A stretch of 28,815 nt of DNA from a virus: IMG/VR virus record IMGVR_UViG_3300033148_001611, positions 1 to 28,815 of that record; one strand, written 5' to 3'. Under the pieces are notes generated by a model. That model saw nothing but the letters and a program-made list of their open reading frames with translations. It searched no databases and had not been told where the DNA came from. Made by a program: the position numbers and the translations under genes. Positions 20,654 through 26,851 of this stretch are shown here, in pieces (position 1 is the stretch's first letter; every line of letters starts with the position of its first letter).

Positions 20654-23080
20654 TTATGCTAGAGAGTACAGCTTGATCTTGCGGATTTGCCCGCCCACTT
20701 TACACAACAAGTGTCCAGCTTCTCCGCCCGCATCAGTCCCGGCACCGGATTCCCATTGGGAGCCGCCGCCTGCACCGTCTGCGATTAAGAAGTATTCTCC
20801 AGTACCCCACAGATTGATGTAGGCTCCTACCTCAGTGTCACCGTTGTTGGTTGCTCTGTACATTGAGTAATCACCAAGAGACACAGCTTGATCCAGTTGT
20901 GTATCAGCCCAGAAGGAAGATAGGTGACTCACCTCTGTGTAAACGCCACCATCCACGATACATCCGCGCACGCCTGCGATTTGCAGACTGTCACCATTGC
21001 AAGTTCCTTCGTTTGTGAAGTAACCGGCTGCACCTTCCATAATTGGAGAGCCGCCCGTTGAAGTCGTGCCAGTCAGAATCCGCAGATAACCACGGATACC
21101 AGTAGCCTGCAAGGTCGTTGAACCTTGATAGCCGACTGCGTGATCGAAGTGCAACCCGGCGCTTCCGCCAGAGGTCGCCATGTTCTTAGACCAAACTACC
21201 CACAAACTACCAGACGACGCCATCGAAAGCCGCGTGCCTGCACTAGTTCCTACTGAGATAGCTTGACCATCAGCATAGGACATATTGAGTGGCCCACCGA
21301 AGTGCACACCACCAGCCGCCACATTCAACGCATAAGCTGCCGTGAGTGTCGCTGGTCCACTGCCTGCCCCGGTTGGAGCATCAGCGATGTAGACTGTCGA
21401 TGCCAAAGCAACTGTAACCGCGTCTTCATCTGTGATGGTTGGTTGCGCGATTGTCAACGCAACACCGTCCATAGCCGTCACGCCTGTTGAGCCCGTTAGG
21501 GTTGTAGTACCTGGGGTGATGCTTACTGTGTTTTTGGTCACACCACCAGCCGCTGTGATTGTCGCCGGTGCGCCAATAAAAGCCGCATTCGTGACAGCGG
21601 TAACAGTGTTCCTGGTATCGAATGCCAAGAGTTTTGTCGTTGAGTCATACACTTCCAACGCAGCCGCAGTGTTTGCGATAACGATGATGTCTGAGGCGTT
21701 AGTATTCAAGCCCAAGTCACCACCGATAAAAGCGTCAGCCGCTACACCCAACCCGCCAGCGGTTCGTAGTGAACCGGTGACATTTGTGGTTGATGCGGTT
21801 GTGCCCGCAACAGCGAGTTGTGTTGCAGTTCCCACCAGGAGTAAGTCATCAACCGACCCGTCCCAGTGCAGGTAGGTGGTTGCCGTAGTACCATAGACTC
21901 GAAAGTCTACAGAGTCCGTGCTTGCACCTAAAGTCAACGATCCATTTGTGTCGCCAGCTTCAGCCCACACAAAGTTTGAATTGGCATTGTCGCCATAGAA
22001 CGTGACGGTTTCACCTACACCGCTAGTACCTACGTTCAAAGTACCAGTTGTAAAGATTGCTCCCGCCACACCTAAACCACCTGCGGTATGGATTGAGCCA
22101 GTTGCCGCGGTAGTGGATACCGTAGTTCCTGCAACCCCTAACTGCGTGGCTGTTCCCACGAGTAGAAGGTCATCCGCTGACCCATCCCAGTGTAAGTACG
22201 TGGTAGCGGTCGCACCGAAAACTCGAAAGTCTACGCTGTCTGTAGTAGCTCCTAGTGTCAGCGAGCCGTTAGTATCACCAGCTTCAGCCCATACGAAGTT
22301 GGAGAGTGCGTTGTCACCGTAGAACGTGACGGTTTCACCTACGCCACTCGTACCAATGGAGAGCGGTTTTGTGAAGGTGAAGGATGCCGTCGCGGTTGAA
22401 AGCGGTATATAGCGTTTGGTTCCCCCAAGCGCCCCGGTTCCGATACGGATGGTGCTTGTATCTGTACCGAGTACCTTACCAGACGCGGCGGTGAATCCAG
22501 TGCCAAGAATCATGAAATCGCCATAGGTGTCAAACGTTCCCTTTGCTGTGCCGTTAGTGTTCGCATAGATGAAGCACGGTTTCGGTAAAGAACCGCTTGT
22601 TGCACCATAGGTCATTTCCAATTCAAGGGCTGCATACGTACCGCTGATGCTGGTCGTAGCCATCGTTAGTTCTGCACATATTGCAGAAAGCAGTCCAGTT
22701 ACGCCACCTGTCGTACCAAGATCGGCTGACGCTTTGAAGGCATTCGCCCAAGAGCCTAGTGTGACTTCTGTTGCCATATTGACTCTGAAGCGTCCGCCCA
22801 CTTGCCCCGCACCTGTTAGAACGTTGTTGAAGATTTGCGGTTCAAGACTTGTGCTGCCGTCTGTGGATGCACTTGTGGTGTAAACTGACATCACTTTCGT
22901 GCCGTTATAAGTAACGGCAGTAGGTGAGCCAGAAGTCCCACAAATGTATCCTTCTTCTGTGGTGATTGTTCCGCTTACGATCCAGTCTCCAGTAATGTCA
23001 ACCGTACCCGTTAAGTAAAAATCACCAACTACGATAAGATTGCCAGATAGTGTGAGAGCATCTAAATTAGTTACAGCCAT
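20654..23080 (-). CDS. Large repetitive virion protein, candidate capsid fibre/decoration
   Basis: AGGAG precedes ATG. The 808-aa product is glycine/threonine/alanine-rich, beta-rich and with no cysteine-rich or enzymatic motif. Residues about 243-350 are repeated at 351-458 with high identity (GTSGVGETVTFYGDN, NFVWAEAGDTNGSLTLGA, TTYLHWDGS, DDLLLVGTATQL, TAGGLGVA). The C-terminal domain (about 600-808) includes GLHFDHAVGYQGSTTL and EYFLIADGAGGG. It follows the major capsid gene, a position often used by decoration proteins or head fibres; it might be surface-exposed and be a substrate of the glycosyl/sulfotransferases. Function is not proven. Confidence 0.7.
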   Translation of the reverse strand: MAVTNLDALTLSGNLIVVGDFYLTGTVDITGDWIVSGTITTEEGYICGTSGSPTAVTYNGTKVMSVYTTSASTDGSTSLEPQIFNNVLTGAGQVGGRFRVNMATEVTLGSWANAFKASADLGTTGGVTGLLSAICAELTMATTSISGTYAALELEMTYGATSGSLPKPCFIYANTNGTAKGTFDTYGDFMILGTGFTAASGKVLGTDTSTIRIGTGALGGTKRYIPLSTATASFTFTKPLSIGTSGVGETVTFYGDNALSNFVWAEAGDTNGSLTLGATTDSVDFRVFGATATTYLHWDGSADDLLLVGTATQLGVAGTTVSTTAATGSIHTAGGLGVAGAIFTTGTLNVGTSGVGETVTFYGDNANSNFVWAEAGDTNGSLTLGASTDSVDFRVYGTTATTYLHWDGSVDDLLLVGTATQLAVAGTTASTTNVTGSLRTAGGLGVAADAFIGGDLGLNTNASDIIVIANTAAALEVYDSTTKLLAFDTRNTVTAVTNAAFIGAPATITAAGGVTKNTVSITPGTTTLTGSTGVTAMDGVALTIAQPTITDEDAVTVALASTVYIADAPTGAGSGPATLTAAYALNVAAGGVHFGGPLNMSYADGQAISVGTSAGTRLSMASSGSLWVVWSKNMATSGGSAGLHFDHAVGYQGSTTLQATGIRGYLRILTGTTSTGGSPIMEGAAGYFTNEGTCNGDSLQIAGVRGCIVDGGVYTEVSHLSSFWADTQLDQAVSLGDYSMYRATNNGDTEVGAYINLWGTGEYFLIADGAGGGSQWESGAGTDAGGEAGHLLCKVGGQIRKIKLYSLA
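21707..22354 (-). repeat. Tandem 324-bp internal duplication in the 808-aa gene
   Basis: Two in-frame copies, 22354-22031 and 22030-21707 (108 codons each), encode nearly the same sequence with scattered substitutions, including synonymous changes. Recombination between the copies could vary the length of the protein. Confidence 0.8.
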
Positions 23081-23142
23081 TTTTATATTCTCCTGTTGTG
23101 TTTGAGTGCAAGCATTTTACAACCCACACTCGTCACAACTCA

Positions 23143-24066
23143 CTAATCGCCGCCAGTGCTACCGATTACCCACCGATAGTCACTCCAGCCGTATGAGTAG
23201 CGCATATAACCGCGCCAGCGTGCTTCCAGTTGGAATCCGCCGGTGGGGTCAATTGCAACTTCTTCCACAACACGGTCAAACCAGTTGAGGTATAGTTTCG
23301 CCAAATCCAAGTCGATTAGGAACCAGTTGGTTGAATCTGTGAGGTAGTCCCAAACGACGTAGTTCATACCCCTGTCCTGCAAGAGGTTCGCTTCATAGTT
23401 TGCAGTCCCGGGTTGCTGGCTGTTTGCACCGCGCATAGTTTTGATGATTTCATTTGCGGTGTTTTCCAGTTCTGGGGGAACGAGCAAGAGTCGTGGGCTA
23501 ACTTGGACAATTTCGCCCCTGTCATCCACGAATGCCCGCATTGCCTGCCGTGCAGCTACGATGTTATCGTAACTGAGCGCGGTTGCCAATGTGTTGGTCT
23601 GATGTGTGCCATTGACGGGTGAGTAGTCGTGGGTAGCACTGCATAATGCAACAGCATCATAGCCCGCCGTAGCCCCTGCGGTGAATGCGTTGTTGAACAC
23701 GCCTGCAGCGTGCTTTTCACGAGTCCGTGCTGCCGCCAGTGCAAAACCAAGAGGTCGTTTATTGATGATATTATACAGGTCATCATCATATAGTTTTCGT
23801 TCAACCTTGAAGCCGTCGATGTACTCTTTGTGTACGTATTCAACACGCCAGAGCATATCGGGGTCATCGAAATTGATAGTCCCTTTATACTCTTTCCAGT
23901 CCGCCATTCCACCGATGCCCAAGTCATATTCAACAGCCTTTGAGCTTGAGTTAACGGAGAATAACAGCGGGATCAAAGACGAAGCCGCCAGAGCGGTTCG
24001 TTGTACTTCATAAATGCGCCGTAGCCCTGGATCTAAAAGATAGGGCCAATTTTCCGATATAGCCAT
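23143..24066 (-). CDS. Major capsid protein, Mu gpT-like
   Basis: The 307-aa product fits the Mu-like major head subunit (gpT) family: NSSSKAVEYDLGIGGMADWK early, an E-loop-like region with NFDDPDMLWRVEYVHKEYID, a helix-containing middle (PLGFALAAARTREKHAAG) and a C-terminal domain with WRGYMRYSYGWSDYRW. This is an HK97-fold capsid protein. AAAGGGGGG lies seven bases before ATG. It follows decoration and scaffold genes as expected. No N-terminal propeptide cleavage site is obvious from sequence. Confidence 0.9.
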   Translation of the reverse strand: MAISENWPYLLDPGLRRIYEVQRTALAASSLIPLLFSVNSSSKAVEYDLGIGGMADWKEYKGTINFDDPDMLWRVEYVHKEYIDGFKVERKLYDDDLYNIINKRPLGFALAAARTREKHAAGVFNNAFTAGATAGYDAVALCSATHDYSPVNGTHQTNTLATALSYDNIVAARQAMRAFVDDRGEIVQVSPRLLLVPPELENTANEIIKTMRGANSQQPGTANYEANLLQDRGMNYVVWDYLTDSTNWFLIDLDLAKLYLNWFDRVVEEVAIDPTGGFQLEARWRGYMRYSYGWSDYRWVIGSTGGD

Positions 24067-24078
24067 TTTAGCCCCCCT

Positions 24079-24558
24079 TTACGTGGTATCCGTATCAACG
24101 GTGCCGCGTACAAATGTGACATCGTGAAAGGTTACGTATGCAAGAATGTTACCCTCGTCATCTGTCTCGCTTTTATCGAGCAGAATCAAAGAGCCATTCG
24201 TAATATCATCCGCGTCAATCTGATGCGCGTTGTTGGTATCCAGTGTCTTGATATAACCAACGATTGCTGTAGTAGCAGTGCTCGCATCCATCGAACATTT
24301 CCACACCTGCGAGGGTGTAGCAATTGCAACTTTCATCAGCGTTACGCTGGAAGATGCTTCGGCTGCAGTAAGAGCTTCCTGTACAACACCGGTGATTTCA
24401 CCGATGCTTGTGGTCAGCTTATCAACAAAGCCATCCGATTGTAGGGTAACTAAATCACCCTTTAAATAAGCGGTGGTTTCACCGACAGTGAAATCTCGAA
24501 TCACTGGTGTCCCCCCCTTATTCAAATCGAAGGCAAACTCAAATCCCCGACTTGCCAT
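24079..24558 (-). CDS. Capsid decoration-type protein (159 aa)
   Basis: AGGAG precedes ATG. Beta-rich product with a repetitive hydrophilic/hydrophobic pattern (RDFTVGETTAYLKGDLVTLQ, then IGEITGVVQEAL, ILAYVTFHDVTFV). Position between scaffold and major capsid genes is the usual place of head decoration proteins of the beta-tulip type. Assignment is positional. Confidence 0.65.
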   Translation of the reverse strand: MASRGFEFAFDLNKGGTPVIRDFTVGETTAYLKGDLVTLQSDGFVDKLTTSIGEITGVVQEALTAAEASSSVTLMKVAIATPSQVWKCSMDASTATTAIVGYIKTLDTNNAHQIDADDITNGSLILLDKSETDDEGNILAYVTFHDVTFVRGTVDTDTT

Positions 24559-24572
24559 TATAACTCCTGTGC

Positions 24573-25175
24573 CTACGTTTTAGGCACATATTTCATATAT
24601 TCATCTATAGGAATACGCATATTTCTTGCGGCTTCAATCTGTTGTGGCGTTGCGCTCACGGTATCACCGCGATCACCACCGCCCGCCCCTCCGTTGAGGT
24701 TTGGCGGCTTCGGTCGCCCGCTCATCACCAGTCGTCCAGTCTCTACCAGTGCTGCGACTCGCTCAGTAACGCCGGTTACCTTGCCGTCCTCAGCTATGTA
24801 GTTCACTGTGCTATCTGCTAATGCGTAAGCATCTTCTGGATGCTGTGCGCCTGCGTTTGCCGCCTGCGCTATGAACTCAGCACGCACCAGACGTGTATTG
24901 GCGATTGCAATGGCGGCTTTACCCGCTCTCTGTGCAGTCTCCAACGCCTCTTGTGCCTTTTGCAGCTCACTCTTTTGGGCATCCTCGATCCCTTGCAACT
25001 TTACCGCTTTCGCTTTCAGGTCGTCGTAGTCGGTGTATTTCGCCCGTTCACGTGCAACCCTGTCACCCATCAACTGATTAACTTCCGCTTGCGTAAATGT
25101 TTTCTCATCACCTGGACCCTGATTGTCCGACTGTTCGCCGCCGTCATTCGCGTTGTTTGGGTCTTTCTCTGCCAT
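24573..25175 (-). CDS. Capsid scaffolding protein
   Basis: GGGGGAG precedes ATG by about eight bases. The 200-aa product has an acidic N-terminus (DPNNANDGGEQSDNQGPGDE), a long charged coiled coil from about 28 to 85 (QAEVNQLMGDRVARERAKY and LQKAQEALETAQRAG), and a basic C-terminal helix near the end (QIEAARNMRIPIDEYMK). This acidic-to-coiled coil-to-basic layout, placed just before the capsid genes, is characteristic of phage scaffolds. A 32-base overlap with the upstream gene suggests coupling. Confidence 0.85.
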   Translation of the reverse strand: MAEKDPNNANDGGEQSDNQGPGDEKTFTQAEVNQLMGDRVARERAKYTDYDDLKAKAVKLQGIEDAQKSELQKAQEALETAQRAGKAAIAIANTRLVRAEFIAQAANAGAQHPEDAYALADSTVNYIAEDGKVTGVTERVAALVETGRLVMSGRPKPPNLNGGAGGGDRGDTVSATPQQIEAARNMRIPIDEYMKYVPKT

Positions 25176-25416
25176 CTGTTCTATCTCCCCCGGTGTTTAC
25201 CGTCACCGTCACGTCTGTATCTGGTTCAATACTTTCAATCAATTTATCCAGCTCATCATTTAGCCTTTTTGTGTGCTCGATGAAATGAGCTTTCAGTCGT
25301 GGTTTTTCATTTGGTATTTCATGGATTATACGAGAGTCGTAAATTCTCCATAAAGAATACACCATGTCTGCTATGCTCGTTACGTATTGCATTTTAGTTT
25401 TAGTAATATCCGCCAT
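25144..25416 (-). CDS. Hypothetical protein (90 aa)
   Basis: AAAGGAC precedes ATG. The product is helical for residues 1-65 (TKMQYVTSIADMVYSLWRIYD, last residue approximate; RLNDELDKLIESIE) and ends with a basic, disordered tail GDRTDGRERPKQRE that overlaps the scaffold start. No family recognised. The 5' leader is a near-copy of the leader of the gene at 28554-28724. Confidence 0.6.
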   Translation of the reverse strand: MADITKTKMQYVTSIADMVYSLWRIYDSRIIHEIPNEKPRLKAHFIEHTKRLNDELDKLIESIEPDTDVTVTVNTGGDRTDGRERPKQRE

Positions 25417-25454
25417 CCCACCGTCCTTTAGCGTTACTCGCCACAGCTAATACA

Positions 25455-25754
25455 TTACTCGTACCATACAGGTATTGATCGTAATATACGTGCTGAATTT
25501 CTCAGATGTAAAACATTCAGCAAGAAATCAGCTATAACTTTATCTGCATTTACATGCGCTCTTGGTTCATCATAGCCCTTCATGTGTTCTAATTCCTCAC
25601 GCACTTCATCATCCGTCATAAATGCAACATCTAGTTTTGGTGCATTGATGGCTTTTAGTAATGCAGCTTCTAATTCTTTATCCTTTTCAAAGAAGTATGT
25701 TTGTTTTTCTCGTGGTAACTTGCTAAAGATTTTACCCTCTATTAGTTTCGCCAT
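25455..25754 (-). CDS. Hypothetical protein (99 aa)
   Basis: Start chosen at ATG 25754, four bases after AAAGGAG; the ATG at 25757 is one codon longer, and the longer open frame overlaps the zinc-ribbon gene. The product is charged and helical (SKLPREKQTYFFEKDKELE, TDDEVREELEHMKGYDEP, VIADFLLNVLHLRNSAR). No family recognised. A/T-rich compared with the scaffold gene downstream. Confidence 0.65.
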   Translation of the reverse strand: MAKLIEGKIFSKLPREKQTYFFEKDKELEAALLKAINAPKLDVAFMTDDEVREELEHMKGYDEPRAHVNADKVIADFLLNVLHLRNSARILRSIPVWYE

Positions 25755-25764
25755 CATGCTCCTT

Positions 25765-25914
25765 TCAATCCGGCTGCCCGCTCGTTTCGTCCTCAATCCA
25801 GATGTACTCCTCTGGTGCTTTGCAGAATGGGCACGCTAGTTTATCGGATGGGGCGTTGATGACCCACTGAATTTCGCAGCGATCACAGTGCCCGACTTCC
25901 CTGATTTCCGTCAT
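25765..25914 (-). CDS. Small zinc-ribbon protein (49 aa)
   Basis: ATG 25914 follows AGGAG by five bases, and the stop TGA is at 25765-25767. The 49-residue product has CDRC at 10-13 and CPFC at 28-31, a rubredoxin/zinc-ribbon-like four-cysteine knuckle, followed by an acidic tail (APEEYIWIEDE). It is the first gene after the internal promoter and terminator-like hairpin. Probable small nucleic-acid or protein-binding module; no family name is supported. Confidence 0.75.
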   Translation of the reverse strand: MTEIREVGHCDRCEIQWVINAPSDKLACPFCKAPEEYIWIEDETSGQPD

Positions 25915-25936
25915 TCCATCTCCTATAACGCAAAAC

Positions 25937-25959
25937 GCCCGCATCGTGGAGGTGCGGGC
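25937..25959 (-). terminator. Terminator-like hairpin before the zinc-ribbon gene
   Basis: GCCCGCA (25937-25943) pairs with TGCGGGC (25953-25959) over a 9-nt loop. On the minus strand it is followed by GTTTTGCG. It lies about 60 nt after the predicted start site of the promoter at 26029-26056. Confidence 0.65.
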
Positions 25960-25984
25960 ATCGCTGCCGTGACCTTCATTCTGC

Positions 25985-26010
25985 GAGCGTGACTATTGCT
26001 AGTGAGGCTC
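25985..26010 (-). ncRNA. Leader hairpin with GCAA tetraloop
   Basis: On the minus strand the stem GAGC(C)T(C)ACTA / TAGT(C)A(C)GCTC closes a GCAA (GNRA-type) tetraloop, with two symmetric C-C mismatches. It would be the first structure in the RNA made from the internal promoter, ahead of the terminator-like stem. Confidence 0.5.
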
Positions 26011-26028
26011 TTATTCGCTTGTTAACCC

Positions 26029-26056
26029 ATTATAGCACAGGTTTTGCGTTAGTCTA
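26029..26056 (-). promoter_or_regulatory. Internal late promoter with extended -10
   Basis: On the minus strand TAGACT (26056-26051), a 16-nt spacer and TATAAT (26034-26029) with TGC immediately before it (extended -10). The -35 box overlaps the stop of the 44-aa gene. It directs transcription into the structural genes after 25914. Confidence 0.6.
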
Positions 26057-26183
26057 TCCCCTTCAATGTTACCACGAATATATCGATGCCGCTTACAACT
26101 GTAAGCAGTCCACGCTTTGTGGCGATTGCCAGTGCCGTCAATGCCTTTAGTAGCAACATAAGTTGTTCGGTGCTTATGGTCAT
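26049..26183 (-). CDS. Small hydrophobic protein (44 aa)
   Basis: ATG 26183 has AAAGGAG with a 5-6 nt spacer; stop TAA 26049-26051. The product is largely hydrophobic with two short non-polar segments (QLMLLLKALTALAIA, GLLTVVSGIDIFVVTL), separated by TKRG, so it may form a membrane hairpin or amphipathic helices. No family recognised. The leader GAAAGGAGACTGA is shared with the next two upstream genes. Confidence 0.65.
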   Translation of the reverse strand: MTISTEQLMLLLKALTALAIATKRGLLTVVSGIDIFVVTLKGID

Positions 26184-26443
26184 TCAGTCTCCTTTCCCAC
26201 TGGAGCCTGACAACCGCAACATTTCAACGTATCAGACTCATTCAGTGTGCCACAATATCCACAAGACCACGGTAATGGAGCAATTTCAATATCTTGACGC
26301 CACGGGTTCAAGCAAGCAAACGAAAAATCAGCGCCAAACACAACAGGTATATACGCACCTGTTCCCTCCGCATTATCATCATCTCGTATTATAAAATGCT
26401 TACCATTGTCCTCTTCTGGTGAATTGTACAAATATCCGCTCAT
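26180..26443 (-). CDS. Zinc-finger protein (87 aa)
   Basis: Start chosen at ATG 26443 (MSGYLYNSPEED), directly after AAAGGAGACTG; the longer open frame upstream runs through the preceding gene. The C-terminus has WSCGYC, GTLNESDTL and KCCGCQAP, i.e. a CxxC-x(11)-CxxC-type zinc finger of the form often seen in small phage proteins. The N-terminal part is beta/alpha (HFIIRDDD, TGAYIPVVFGADFSF). It shares its leader and operon with the other small cysteine-rich genes downstream of the MuF gene. Confidence 0.7.
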   Translation of the reverse strand: MSGYLYNSPEEDNGKHFIIRDDDNAEGTGAYIPVVFGADFSFACLNPWRQDIEIAPLPWSCGYCGTLNESDTLKCCGCQAPVGKETE

Positions 26444-26486
26444 CAGTCTCCTTTCTTGAAATACCGCGCAGGTTGCAGCCGTGCCA

Positions 26487-26681
26487 TTAAACGATAGCCC
26501 AAACACTTTCTCTGGCTTGTGCATCATTTAATGCAATGCCAATATAATTAATGGATTCGAGGTTGTCCCAAGAAAAATCTTTGTTCCAATCAAAATGCCG
26601 CGCATAACCAAATCCATTTAGAGCAAGATGTTGTCCTTTTTTAATCTCTTTCCATGCTACATATTCCTCTACGTTTCCCAT
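26487..26681 (-). CDS. Hypothetical protein (64 aa)
   Basis: ATG 26681 follows GAAAGGAGACTG. The product is aromatic and polar (MGNVEEYVAWKEIKKG, HFDWNKDFSWDNLESI) with no motif that I recognise. The start overlaps the preceding stop (TGATGG). A/T-rich, like its neighbours. Confidence 0.6.
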   Translation of the reverse strand: MGNVEEYVAWKEIKKGQHLALNGFGYARHFDWNKDFSWDNLESINYIGIALNDAQARESVWAIV

Positions 26682-26851
26682 CAGTCTCCTTTCTTGGTTA
26701 TCGGCTCAAACTGGATGCCGTGGTCGCCTTCGTATGGTTTGGTATGGTTGAAGTCGCCGCGCAATATTTCATCAGGTATTTGTTCTTCAAATGCGCTACA
26801 TTTGCCCACGCCCCAATAATGCTTGCAACTAATACATTGTAGTGAAATCAC
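26681..26851 (-). CDS. Small cysteine-containing phage protein (56 aa)
   Basis: Starts with GTG at 26851, which overlaps the TGA of the MuF gene, with AAGAAGG upstream. The product has CISCKHYWGVGKCSAF at residues 6-21, IPDEILRGDFNHTKPY and GDHGIQFEPI. The pattern C-x2-C-x8-C, IPxEIxxGxxxHxxPYxGDxGIxF is one I recall in small phage proteins placed just after MuF genes; function unknown. It is missed by simple length cut-offs. Confidence 0.7.
   Translation of the reverse strand: MISLQCISCKHYWGVGKCSAFEEQIPDEILRGDFNHTKPYEGDHGIQFEPITKKGD

Noticed and set aside
21707-22354. Diversity-generating retroelement variable region in the repeated gene
   Set aside because: No reverse transcriptase or template repeat is visible in the window; the repeat looks like simple tandem duplication.
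24840-25283. Plus-strand open frame of 147 aa opposite the scaffold gene
   Set aside because: Low-complexity leucine/cysteine-rich translation typical of antisense to a charged coiled coil; scaffold reading is supported by layout.
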